Shown in pieces: positions 49,204 to 60,382 of a stretch of 64,000 bases of DNA. The notes under the pieces are model-generated. The model saw nothing but the letters and a program-made list of their open reading frames with translations. It had not been told where the DNA came from and did not search any database. The stretch is from Biscogniauxia marginata. Lineage: Eukaryota > Ascomycota > Sordariomycetes > Xylariales > Xylariaceae. Positions within the stretch are counted from its first letter, which is position 1; every line of letters begins with the position of its first letter. The stretch spans positions 62,001 through 126,000 of the forward strand of contig MU404162.1 of the NCBI GenBank assembly GCA_022695795.1. The letters are read 5' to 3'. The position numbers were made by a program, and so were the translations under genes.

Positions 49204-51128
49204 ATGGCTCTCGAGTTTCCCACCATTTACCTCCTCCCCACTCATCTCGAGGCCGATGAACTGCCCGAACTTGAAACACAAATTCCCTCTTTGACGTATG
49301 ATATCAGCGAGGCCCAGGTTGTCTTAGGGAAAATATCCAGAAAGGCAAGGGCTTTGTTTGAATTGAGAACACGTGGTATCTTGACGGACGAGGTAGCTAT
49401 CCCTCTCGATCAAGCATCCAATCCAGATACCCACAGCGCATCGCCTCCGGCAAAGCGCAGGAAACTATCAAGTCCAGCCCAAGGCCTTCTAGAGGATGGG
49501 ACCAGCACCGCATCCGATACTAGTGAAAGTTCAGGTGAAGGCCGTGGAGCCCGTCGCTCCGGCAATAGAAGGCGTTCGGGCTTAGGTAAAGTCGAAAGCC
49601 TCGACTCTGCTGTAAAGACGAGTCGCACCAATGTTGGGGACAATGATGAGCTGGTCCAAGTCGTCAGGTTGACGTGGTTTACTGACAGTGTGACTAAGGG
49701 AGTAGTATTGCCAGTAGATGACTATCTAATATACCAGGGCCGCAAAAAGCAAGTCATAGTCATCCATCCGATGCCTAGTCCTGGATGTGTTCCCCAACGT
49801 GACGGTGAAGAGGGAGATAATAAACACTCGAGGACAGCGGCTCATGCGAAAGTCCCTCCACTGCTGGAAGAGACGACATCAGAACATGATCGTGCCATGA
49901 ACCTACCACCAGTCCCAGATTATCTAAATACAGCCTATTCTTGTCAGCGTCCGACCCGTTACAACTCCCCCAATAACGCCTTTATCGAGAAACTTAAGAA
50001 AATGAGGACGATCAGGACCCTTGAAGGCGATGAAGTGGGCGTCAGGGCCTATTCAACAAGCATCGCAGCTGTAGCGGCCTACCCATACCTAATCTCTGAT
50101 GCCTCTGGTAAGTGGTAATTCACTGCATGTGCTTTACATTACAGTGGGCTGCCTTAAAGTTAACTGTTGGTCTAGAAGTTGTCCGCCTGCCAGGTTGTGG
50201 TGCAAAAATTGCCCTCCTCTTCCGGCAGTGGAAGGCGAATGGCTACCTTGACGATGTCAAAAAGGCAGAGTTGGACCCCAAGTTGTCGGTATTGAAGCTC
50301 TTCTACGAAATTTGGGGTGTCGCAGCCACAACAGCCCGCGAATTTTATAATAGGGGGTGGCGAGATTTGGACGATATTGTCGAGCATGGGTGGGACACGA
50401 TTAGTCGGGTACAACAGATTGGTGTCAAGTATTATAAGGAGCTGCAAGAAAAGATTCCTTGTGCTGAGGTGGAATCCATCGGGCAGATCATACTTAGCCA
50501 TGCCAACGAATTGCGAGAAGGTTACCAGATGGTAATTGCCGGGGGGTACAGACGGGGGAAGGCAGCAAGCGGCGACGTCGACGTCATCCTGAGCCACCCC
50601 GATGCTTCTGCTACTCACTATTTCATCAGCGACATTGTGGGCAGTCTTGAGAGGGACAAATTTGTCACTCACACGCTCACAATTAGCAACAAGAATAGTG
50701 AACGTGGACAGGCTCCTGTGGCTTGGAAGGGGCAGGAGTGGAAGGCCAGGGGCGGGTTTGACACCCTAGATAAGGCCCTAGTAGTGTGGCAGGATCCGAT
50801 ATGGGACAGGTCTGCTGCGACGGAGAATCCGAACCCTCACCGTAGAGTCGACATAATCATCAGTCCCTGGAAAACTGCCGGCTGTGCCGTCGTCGGTTGG
50901 ACCGGCGGTACTACGTTCGAGCGTGACCTCAGGAGATATTGTAACCACGAGAAGCATCTCAAATTCGACAGTAGCGGAGTGCGAACACGTACAGATGGCG
51001 GAGAATGGGTCGATTTAGAGAGCGATTCAGCCGGGCGACCAGCGCCTGATATGTTGACAGCAGAGAAGAGGGTCTTTCAAGGGTTGGGTCTCAAGTGGCT
51101 CCCCCCGGAGGAGAGATGCACGGGGTAA
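49204..51128 (+). CDS. DNA polymerase family X (Pol4; pol mu/lambda-like)
   Basis: Template-directed gap-filling polymerase for end joining and base excision repair in the nucleus. Exons 49204-50107 and 50176-51128, with a 68-bp intron (GTAAGT donor, GTTAAC branch, TCTAG acceptor) joined in phase 1, giving 618 residues. An N-terminal BRCT-like domain covers about 1-165 (PTIYLLPTHLEADEL to LTWFTDSVTKG), interrupted by a Ser-rich insertion. Then comes the 8-kDa-type helical region (NAFIEKLKKMRTIRTLEGDE), a helix-hairpin-helix EVVRLPGCGAK, and the catalytic palm. GGYRRGKAASGDVDV contains D435 and D437, and the third metal-binding Asp is D527 in HRRVDIII. GWTGGTTFERDLRRYC is the dNTP-selection segment. 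All three catalytic aspartates are present. The start is the ATG beginning MALEFPTIY; an upstream non-coding or tiny coding exon is possible. Confidence 0.93.
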
Positions 51129-53492
51129 TTAGACGAATTGAAAGACATGGTATAACATTAGGTAGATAATGTCAACGTTCGTAGGCACCCGACTTAATCA
51201 AACCGCCAGCTACCACAACCATCTACCAACCAGGTTCTCTAACGGTGAGGTCATCTGTTCATCAGAGATATGAGAAATATAACCTGTCTTGAGCCGCTTT
51301 TCCATACCTATTCTATTTTCTTTGCATGTATTGGAAAGCCTTAATCACTTTCCCAAGTATAGTCGCGTGCTTATTACAACCACGACTTCTCTAGGAGTTC
51401 CGGGAACCAGGACTAGACACGCATTCTGAAGGGTTGTTGATGTGAGATACATGTAAGGCTGTTCTAGGTTGTCTTTGCGAGACCAAACAAGTTTAGGAAC
51501 TTCTATATGAGTACATAATTGCTCCAGTATACACTTCGAGGAATGACAACAAGGAGATAGCTGAAGCCCCTATTCTTATCACCTGGGCGTATAGTTTAAG
51601 TAAGATGATGAATTGGTTCGGATAATTGTTCAGGTCTATAATTTCAAAGCTCGAATATTAGCCTTCTCATATAAGTCGACGGAACGTTTACACGATAATT
51701 TTGATACTACATGAACTAACTATACTACGGAGAAACTACCTCACCTACGTATCGTATTCAATGACGACTTGACTACAAATATCTGGAAACTAGGTAGCTC
51801 ATTTACTCTATGAATCCTCTGCAAGTCTATGATATTGGGACTAGACCTAGATTTTTTTGATAGTAGAGTTAACAATCCATTATTGTTCTTAATATATTTG
51901 TTTCCTTTATGGGTTCTACATAGACTACTAGACCAGGGCCCCTTTCCGCGGGATAACCCCTGGCGTCTTAGGTTTCATACTTGTTAACCCTTAGGGTAAA
52001 CAATAATTCCAATAACGCATCAGTATTAACAAGGATCAACTATTTCTACCTTTTGTAGAACAATATCTTAGCTCATCTATTTCCGATACCAGTTTACCGA
52101 CTCAGATTAATTAAATGCAAGGTTCTACGTCAAATTTTACGTTGACTATCTCCTCAATTTCTTGGATATTTTTCATCGCTACAAAAAGGATATCACAAAT
52201 ACATTCGAATAGGGGCCCATTGTGAGGAACTGTTGCACCCCTTGGACTATGGATAAAAGGGTTCCAGAAAAGAAAAAGACTGTCGAAATCCAAAGGTCTC
52301 TCTAACTAGTGCAATTATTTCTTCAGTTTCCGGGATGTTCTTTGTCTTCCTCGTGGGACTTGTTGGAATCTGTCGCTTATCTCGTAGGAAAAGAGCAAGA
52401 AGAAAGGAGCCGAGACAACTCAGCTTCTATCCTGACACTTACCAAGACGAATTCCAGCTGTTTTGCTTCCAAGGTGCCCACAAAGCTTTACATCACTACG
52501 GAGAAACGAGAGGGCCAACAAATTGACTCGTCATTATCAGATTTTGGGAAGATGCTTCGGAACGCTGGGGGTAAATCCTTTTTTCTTCCAACCCGATGAA
52601 GTCTACCTAGACGGCGGGACTACCCCAACCTACGTGGGGGAGGGTCTTATATGTGCCGTTGATGGGTGTTTACTTCCAATACCGTCGGGAACGTGAGATC
52701 GCTAGACACTAATAGATTATCATATTTGGAACATGTCGGGAGTTGCTACATCTCGGGCTTGTCTTGTGGGGATCTGACTGCTGTGATCAAAAGAGAAGAA
52801 CGGGGGAGTTGAGATACCAAGAGTGCAGTAAAGGCTCGCCGTAGTGCTACGGGAGTGGTAAGCAGTTGCTGCGATGCAAAAGCTACACAGGGGCAATGAA
52901 ATATACCACGAGAGACCTCGCGCTTAGTGTTAGGCGCAGATATATATATAAACGACTTCTAATTACGGAAGACTATACCTGCTCGTGTACATCGTATGTA
53001 AATATATCCTTTTCGTCCCCAGGACAGTCTAGCCGTCTTTAGGGATCTCCTTTTACAAAGAAAAAAACCCTTTTCGCCCACCTATCATTGACGACCCCAA
53101 GGGGCCCCTACGTCAAAGTAATACAGAGATATGTATAACCTTAGGCACTTAGTACACGCATACTTAGATACATTTCTCAAATGGACGCGGGGCTCAGGTT
53201 CGACCAGCAAGGATACTTGCGTAACACCAATAAAACACGATATGTATGTATATCAGGTGCTGGCCGTCCCTGGATCCCATGGAACTTGTTCATTCTAACC
53301 CCTATTCGTCAAGATAACACGTCGTAGAACCTCCTTGCGGCATCTTACAGTCCTCCCCGTCTCGTCTCTGTATCAAATTAGATATATGTCATCATATTCG
53401 TACATCATTGAGGCTCCTATCCATACGCTTTCGCCTCCCCCTGCCCCCTTTCTCCTCTAAGTATAGAAGAGAAGAGGTAGGGCAGGACATTC
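51129..53492. other. 2.4-kb intergenic region
   Basis: Convergent 3' flanks of Pol4 (+) and the lipase (-). Open frames at 52309-52696 (+) and 52111-52293 (-) are short; one has a single hydrophobic stretch (FFVFLVGLVGI) followed by basic residues, but neither has splice or family support. No transposon or RNA gene recognised. Confidence 0.45.
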
Positions 53493-54574
53493 TCATAGTT
53501 TTGACTCGGGCGCAGGAGCATAAGCAGCAGCGTCCTCGCCGCCGTCGCAGCGCGCGAGTATCCAATCGCCGACGTCGCGGTAGAAGTCCTCCTTCCCGTA
53601 GTCGGCGTGCATCTGGTGGTACATGCCCTCGTAGGGCCTGAAGGTGGCGTCGTCGCCGACGGCCGGGCGGCCGATCCCCTCGAACCAGTCCTTCGCCTTG
53701 TCGAAGCTAGTGACCTTGTCGGCGGACCCGTGTGCGAGCAGCAGCGACCTCATAGCCCGGCCGTCGGGCTGGATCGCGCCTGACGCGAGAGCCGCTGTGC
53801 GGTCGAGCATGCCGGCGAGCCCCTCGAGCGTGCCGTAGTTGTGCAGCAGCGGGTCGGCGGCGATGCTGCGCCGCACTTCCGGGTCTCGCGTCAGGTCCGT
53901 GGGCGGGACCGGCCGGTGCAGCTTGAAGAGCGGGACCACGTGCGAGGCGAGCCGCCCGCTCGCGATCGTCAGCGCCGACGGCTGCAACTCCGGCGCGAAG
54001 CCGAGGAACGGCGACTCGAGGATCCAGCCGCGCACACGCGACACCACGTCGGCCCGGTACTCGGGCGTGCTGGCGAGCGTGAGGACCTGGCCCCCGCCCA
54101 TCGAGTGGCCCAGCACGAAGAGCGGCACGTCCTGCCGAGGCGGCGCCGCCAGCGCGTGCTGGATGAAGACGGCCATGTCGGCGAGCACACGGGACGTCGG
54201 GCCGGTCCGCCCCTTGTCGGCGTGGTTCGGGGCGCTGCGGCCCCAGCCCCGCTGGTCGAGACCGTAGACGGCGATGCCGCGCCGGGCCAAGCTCGGAAAG
54301 AAGTCGTAGTACCGGTCTATGTGGTCGCTGAACCCGTGGAACATGACCATCTTGGCCTTCGGGGGCTCGTCCGGCTGCGCGAGGGGGGGCCGATTGCTTT
54401 CAGTAGACCGCAAGAGAAACAGGGAGAAAACGAAAAGGGGAAGAAAAGGCATAGACCGATGGAAAGTGAAACGCAAATATTTTTGTTGGGATAGGTATGA
54501 AAACTTACCAGCCAGGTCTTGGTGAATAGGCTTACGCCGTCAACCTCGAATGCTCCCTCTACGACTTGAACCAT
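53493..54574 (-). CDS. monoacylglycerol lipase (serine hydrolase, Yju3-like)
   Basis: Alpha/beta hydrolase predicted to split monoacylglycerol into glycerol and fatty acid, at lipid droplets/mitochondrial surface by analogy with yeast Yju3. Exons 54574-54509 and 54374-53493 with a 134-bp intron (GTAAGT donor, CGCGCAG acceptor), phase 0, giving 315 residues (Yju3 is 313). N-terminus MVQVVEGAFEVDGVSLFTKTW leads into MVMFHGFSDHIDRY with the HG oxyanion motif. The nucleophile S113 lies in GHSMGGG, the acid D241 in LAHGSADKVT, and the histidine H275 in GMYHQMHAD. The triad is complete. Composition is strikingly GC-rich compared with neighbours (44 of the 60 bases from 54121 are G or C), while its intron is not, so codon choice has diverged or the gene was acquired from another fungus. 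Confidence 0.92.
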
Positions 54575-56076
54575 GTTGTTTTTGCTTCGGTCCCTCTACT
54601 AAAGCCTTTTAGTTGGGGGGTTTTCTTCTTTTAATTGACAAACTCTGGGATCAGAATTATCCAGCCGTGAAGAGACTGAAAGAAAGAATAAGACACGAGG
54701 GAAACTGGGAGTATAGGTAAGAGACAGAAAGTATGACTGAAGCTGTGGATGTTTATAGGCTTAGTGGGTACGAGCTGATGTTATGTGGTGAGATGAAGGC
54801 GGTACAAAGCTGTTCTATCACCTCGAAAAGGAAAAGGATTTAATGGGGAAATACCTAGTCTAGTAGGCTAAGCATCGAACATTGAATGGTCCGAGGTCTA
54901 AGCTAGTTGCACCCGGTACCCTAATTAGTATCTTACTACTCTCCCCAAAATGATGCTGAGGAAGTATACTAATGTAGCTTAGCTCATACGTAAGCGTATA
55001 TGTAAGGGTAGATACATGTACATACATACCACGCAAACAAAATAAGATTGTAAGTCCTCAAATAAAAGGAATCGACAACCGCTTAAGTAAAGCATCAAAC
55101 TATCCGAACGATTAAAACGTTATACCTGTCCAGTATAAAAACGTGCATCCCATAAAACAAAATTACCGTAGACATCGTCCTTACCTAGGTGTGTATGTAA
55201 ACGTGCGTACCTGGTTATAGCCATATTACCGAGAGACTTACTTTATTACCGAGATATTTTAATTTGTAACCGAGATAACTCACCTTATTACCGAGATATT
55301 TATTAGCTTTATAATATTATTTACTTTATAATTTTAATATTAAAAAAATACTATTAAGTTAAAATTTCAATAGTTAATAATAATAAGCATTATTTATATA
55401 GATAAATAGTTTTGTAAGTGATATAATGTTATGCGACTTATAAATATATACTTTATTGTGTTATCAGACCGTATATCACTGAGCACGGAGATGGAAGAGT
55501 CGGGCAAGCATCACTGGAAAGCGTAGGTCGACGTACCGCCCGTGTCCGAGTGCACTTTCATGGCTTAAGGTGATTGAGGATCTATCGTATATTATATGAC
55601 GATAATGTTGTACATATAGACCATTCTAATACAAGTCTCGAGGTTTCTTTATAAATGCTCATAATAATTCAATGACCAAGGCCATCGACGTATTGTACCT
55701 GCCACCCATTACATCCATGTAGGCTATTCCTGTGTATTACGCGAACTTCCCCGTATTCGGTGTCCGTAGCTACAACCGCATCCGAAAGGCCACGGGGCCT
55801 CGCCGGGCTGTTATATACTTACACTAATCTGGCGGTATCGAGTGGAGTTTTGGGGGCATTACATACAAGTGTAGGTAGGGATGAGGTATTCTATATGTAC
55901 AAATCAGTCAACTAATCAGACATAAACGCCTATAATCACCAGTCTCGTCTTCCAGCCCTGGCTCTTTCTGATAAACCCCATTTCCAAGGTCGGGTCGGAA
56001 CTCAGGCCCTCGGACATGAAAACCAACCTGTCCAGAGCTTCTACCAATGCAAGCAGTCGTAATCATATAGACACGT
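54575..56076. other. intergenic with AT-rich island and 20-21-bp periodic repeat
   Basis: Promoter of the lipase gene and 3' flank of the ABC transporter. Four TWACCGAGA units at 55226-55296 adjoin an AT-rich stretch (55300-55400). No gene seen. Confidence 0.55.
55226..55296 (+). repeat. four TWACCGAGA units with 20-21 bp spacing
   Basis: Units start at 55226, 55246, 55267 and 55288 (TTACCGAGA, TTACCGAGA, TAACCGAGA, TTACCGAGA); the bases between them are not conserved. Period close to two helical turns. Confidence 0.85.
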
Positions 56077-58602
56077 TTACTCTCGCCACTTATCCTCTTT
56101 CTCCGTTCCCTTACGCTGTTGCTCGTCTTCACCCTCGTCCTCGTCCTCCATCAGTTCCTCCTCCGATAGCTCAGTCTCCGAGAGCTGAGGTCGTCGCTTC
56201 TCGGGAGGGTCCGGAACATCGCCACCTGTCATTTGCCATTCCATGAGTCGGCTGAATGCGCTCTCTGGGTTGGTACTGAGTTCTGAGTAAGGGCCGGCCT
56301 CTGCGACGGCACCCTCGTTGTTTAGAACAATAATCTTGTCTGATCGTTTTATCGTGGATAGGCGGTGAGCGATCGAAATGGTAGTGCTGCGACCTTTCAT
56401 CAAGCCAGCAAGAGCAGAGTTAACTGCGGTCTCGGACTCGGCGTCCAATGCCGACGTGGCTTCATCAAGAATGAGGATGTCCGGGTCCTTAAGTAGAGCT
56501 CTGGCGATGGCAATGCGTTGCTTCTGTCCTCCAGAGATTTGTGCACCGCGAGCACCGACTTGTGTTTCAAGGCCCTGAGGGAAGTCCTTAAGGAAAGAGG
56601 TACAGTTGGCTTTTTCCGCAGCCATTAAGATCTCTGCCATCGTAGCTTGTGGCTTGCCATAAGCAATGTTCTCAGCAACAGTGCCTGAGAACAATACTGG
56701 CTCCTGAGCCACCATGCCGATGCGTCGTCGGAGCGACTTGGCATTCATCTTGGTAATATCCACGCCGTTGATAGTAATAGTACCACTGGTAGGATTGTAG
56801 AAGCGTAGCAAGAGTGCTGACACGGTAGACTTTCCTCCGCCTGACGGGCCGACAATGCAGACATTGCTGCCTGAAGGGATCTCAAAGTCTAGACCGTTGA
56901 AGATGGCAACAGCTGGGCGGGTCGGATAGGCGAATGTAACATTAGAGAATTTGATAGGGCCCTGTGCCGACTTGACTTTGAGGCCAACCGTCGAAGGAAT
57001 GCCGGTCTCTCGGTCTTGGAGCTCAAACAGCCGGGTCGCGGCACCGACACCCTTCATCAACTCGGAGAGGAAGTTTCCCACGCCGAATAGACTCGTTCCG
57101 GCCCACACCGCATACATCATGAACGTGGTGAGGTCACCAACGCTCATGAAGCCATCTCGGACCAATCCTCCCCCGGACCAGAGCAAGGCGATGATCATCA
57201 TGTTACCAATCCACCCATTCCAGCTGAAGTAGGTTGCGTCATAGAAAGCCTGTCTCTTGCCAACTTCAAAGATCTTCTTGACTTGCTTGTTGTAACGGCG
57301 GACCTCTTGAGCCTCGCCGACAAAGGCCTGGCTAGTCTTGACGTTCCCGAGTCGCTCCTCGGCAATCTTGGTCAGAACGCCAACATTACGCTGCATGTCG
57401 CGGCTGAGTCTCCTCGTGACCCTAGAGTAGAGAAAGGAGGCGCCGCCAATAAAAGGCCCGGCATAGAGCATGATCGTCACGAGAGGAGGGCTAACCCAGG
57501 CCATCGCCATCAAGCCGGCGATACTGCTAATGAAGGATCGAAGCCCATCCGAGACATTCTGGGTAATACTCTTACCGACGATGACGGTGTCAGAACCGAA
57601 CCGGGAGATCAGATCGCCGACCCTGTTGGCGTCAAAGAACTCGGCATCTTGACCATAGGTTCTGCGAAACAGCTGGGATCGCAGGCGCGCAACAACTCTT
57701 TCACCAATTATGCGAAGCATTATTATGCGTCCATAATTAGCGCATGCGCCAAGCGATAGCAGCAGGCCAAAAGCGGGAAAGAACTGGTACAGAGTCAAGC
57801 CGAACAGCCTCGTGTCCTGGGCGGAGGTGCTGGTGGCCGTATCCATAATCTTGCCAACCATTGCAGGGATGGAGATAGTGATCGCGGACGAGACGAGGAG
57901 AAGAGCAATGGCCAGGGAGAGGGACTTGAACTCGGGTCTTGCGATTTGGAAGAGGCGCCAGACTTCTCTCAACGAAGCCCATAGCTTTTTGGACTCTTTT
58001 CCTTCCTTAGAGAGACGAGCTCTCGTGTTGACCTGGGCTGCTCTTGACGCCCTCTCAGACCTGACGAGTCCGTGATGCTCTTGCGAGTCACCTGGTCCTA
58101 TTTTCCCGGAATGGTCTGTGGCGGGTGTGGTGTGATCGGGTTGGCCAGCTGGCTGAGACGCCTTGTTGCTACCGACCGATTCCGCCTTCGCGGACTCAGG
58201 TGCGACAATCTTAGCAGCGGCCTTCTGATCGGCAGACTTAGACTCATTCTGACGGTCGTTTGCAGTCATATGACTGGTATGGAAGTATCTTGCAATACCG
58301 AGGCCGATTGTACAGTGCCATGGCGACGCGAATGCGGGCGACGACTGGGAGGAAGTCTTTAGGGTGAGTTCAGAAGAAGCTCGCAATCGGAGAGCCTGAA
58401 GCTGGCGAGAGACAGGTTGCAAGGCTCTCGGGGAGGTTGACACGGATGTTCGGCCAGAGGTAGCCAGTCCCCTTTCTTGCATTGAGGCAGGGAGCAGCTC
58501 GAGGCGTGGTTCGAGGCGAGGAGGGCAGCGTTGAGAAAGCTTTGCGACACCGGCACCACTTTGCGGGCCCAGCAGCGCTCGGCGCACCGGACCCGAGACC
58601 AT
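56077..58602 (-). CDS. MDL1: mitochondrial ABC transporter, Mdl1/ABCB10 type
   Basis: Half-size ABC exporter of the mitochondrial inner membrane; yeast Mdl1 exports peptides from the matrix. 841 residues in one exon. The N-terminus (about 1-200) is rich in Arg, Ser and Ala with few acids at first, consistent with a targeting presequence, then a charged spacer. A six-helix transmembrane domain spans about 205-510 (RLFQIARPEFKSLSLAIALL, and NYGRIIMLRIIGERVVARLR). The nucleotide-binding domain has Walker A GPSGGGKST at about 584, the Q-loop VAQEPVLFSGT, the signature ISGGQKQR at about 689, Walker B ILILDEAT at about 709 and the H-loop AHRLST. A very acidic Glu-rich C-terminal tail is unusual in length. 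Mdl1 is favoured over Mdl2 and Atm1 by overall motif pattern, by inference. Confidence 0.92.
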   Translation of the reverse strand: MVSGPVRRALLGPQSGAGVAKLSQRCPPRLEPRLELLPASMQERGLATSGRTSVSTSPRALQPVSRQLQALRLRASSELTLKTSSQSSPAFASPWHCTIGLGIARYFHTSHMTANDRQNESKSADQKAAAKIVAPESAKAESVGSNKASQPAGQPDHTTPATDHSGKIGPGDSQEHHGLVRSERASRAAQVNTRARLSKEGKESKKLWASLREVWRLFQIARPEFKSLSLAIALLLVSSAITISIPAMVGKIMDTATSTSAQDTRLFGLTLYQFFPAFGLLLSLGACANYGRIIMLRIIGERVVARLRSQLFRRTYGQDAEFFDANRVGDLISRFGSDTVIVGKSITQNVSDGLRSFISSIAGLMAMAWVSPPLVTIMLYAGPFIGGASFLYSRVTRRLSRDMQRNVGVLTKIAEERLGNVKTSQAFVGEAQEVRRYNKQVKKIFEVGKRQAFYDATYFSWNGWIGNMMIIALLWSGGGLVRDGFMSVGDLTTFMMYAVWAGTSLFGVGNFLSELMKGVGAATRLFELQDRETGIPSTVGLKVKSAQGPIKFSNVTFAYPTRPAVAIFNGLDFEIPSGSNVCIVGPSGGGKSTVSALLLRFYNPTSGTITINGVDITKMNAKSLRRRIGMVAQEPVLFSGTVAENIAYGKPQATMAEILMAAEKANCTSFLKDFPQGLETQVGARGAQISGGQKQRIAIARALLKDPDILILDEATSALDAESETAVNSALAGLMKGRSTTISIAHRLSTIKRSDKIIVLNNEGAVAEAGPYSELSTNPESAFSRLMEWQMTGGDVPDPPEKRRPQLSETELSEEELMEDEDEGEDEQQRKGTEKEDKWRE

Positions 58603-60382
58603 ATTGAGTGATTCACTGGCGTCGCCGAGTCCTTAGCAAGACCGCCAGGATGCACAGTGGCATTGCAGAGGAGCAACGCGGTTCGACAGGCTATACCGAA
58701 TTGTGCTGCTTCGTATTTCTCGGTGTTGAGGAATCGACAATTCGAGCTTTAAAAAAATTAAAATAAAAAAGCTGATGTCACTACTAAAATTAGCACCTGG
58801 TACGCACCTGCTTAAAAGGCTTGGCCTAAGGTCTCTCGCTAACGTGAACGGCGCTTAGCGTGCCTGTACACAGTTATTGACGGAGGTATTCGGTCTAACC
58901 CCGGGAGCTGGGGAGTACCTATCTACATGTATACTTTGAAATACAGTTGAATGTACGTTCCGTTTCTTCAATACCGTCGCATATGTATCTTGCCACTGGA
59001 TGTAATTTGTTGTTTGGGATAAGGGGGGGAAGGTAATATATAAGAAGAAGAAGGTTGTGGACGTACATATAATGACGTCGTGGTGTAGGCGTGGCGTAGT
59101 AGCGTAGAGTAGCGTAAGAAGGCACTTAGCAATCGGGCGGAAAATACTCAAGTAGGTCGAGTCCTACAATTTAATTGCGACTGAAATGAAATAAATAGAA
59201 AAATATGGTCTTATTTGGAGTACATGTCCAAAAGCTTTGTTAAGCTCTAGCTGCCATGACGATGCGTCTACATACATACATCAATAATCCGTAGGTGAAG
59301 ACATCATCAATTTGCGGGACCGGCGTTCTAGTATGCACCACCCGGGTGACAGCAACGTCTGAACAACATAACACACAAACACAACACTTTATCGCATTTC
59401 TGATTCCGTTCCAAGTATTTGTGTGATCTGATTAGAAACCACGAATTATTCAGTGAGAGCCAAAGTTTCGGTGGCGGTGTGGCGCGAAACACGAGGTCAT
59501 GCCCGGGCCGCAAACGACATTTTGGTTTCGGTGCCACATGCAGGCTAGAAGTTTGGGGGCAGTCGTGATATTTCATAGAACTTGGACTTTTATGTGATGA
59601 TATGTAACTACCTAATAGGCCTGGAGTAAAGTAGGACTCGAGTCGGTGGAATCCCAAATCCATTTTCTTGCTGACTTATTTCAGATGGATTGAATCTAGC
59701 TCAATGCCATATGCTTTAGTATCCAGGGCATTCCTACCCAACGGGCTCGATGTAATCACGGGGTTGCCCTTTTGATTCTTTTCCTTCTTTGCAGCGACGC
59801 TTCTTTCCTACGTATGGTCACGGTACACTCCGTTAGAGGCTCATGGCCCCCTTCACTACCAATGATCTCCATAACAATCTAGGGCAGCTGATGTATCTTA
59901 CAACTATTAGAAACCTTAATATTCTTAACGTTGCAGGAGGCCTCGGGCCAATGGATGTGATGCTACTATTTTGTAGTCTTGAGGCTACTTATATAAAAGC
60001 GGACTTCTCCATAAATAGGTACCCAGGTTTAAAGCTCATTGTTTGCCTATCAAGATTACCGGATTTCCGCACATTAGGTACACATAATCTGCGAGGTGAT
60101 CTCCCATTTCGTCGATTTCATCTTCACCTCATCAGTTGCCCTTAACATAAACGATCCAGATGAAGAATTCCAGAAAACCCAATATAACAGTGAAGCAAGG
60201 TGATCCCCGTATTATTGGATGAACAGTCACTGCCGAAACAGAGCTTTTCTGTAAGAAAAGATAATATACATACACTTGCTTGACCACCGCACCTGTCTAG
60301 TCCGAAAGTCTGCTTGTTGATAGGGGTTGATTCCTTGAGAAGCCGGTCAAATTTGCTTCTATCTCACGTGATACGACTCGCT
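58603..60382. other. intergenic
   Basis: ABC transporter promoter and 3' flank of the Rtt103-type gene. The 100-codon open frame 59843-60145 (+) has no recognisable similarity or splice context and is not called. Confidence 0.5.

Noticed and set aside
52309..52696. overlapping short frames, one with a single hydrophobic segment followed by basic residues
   Set aside because: Too short, no start or splice support, competing frames equally open.
59843..60145. 100-codon open frame between ABC transporter and Rtt103-type gene
   Set aside because: No similarity and no flanking gene structure.
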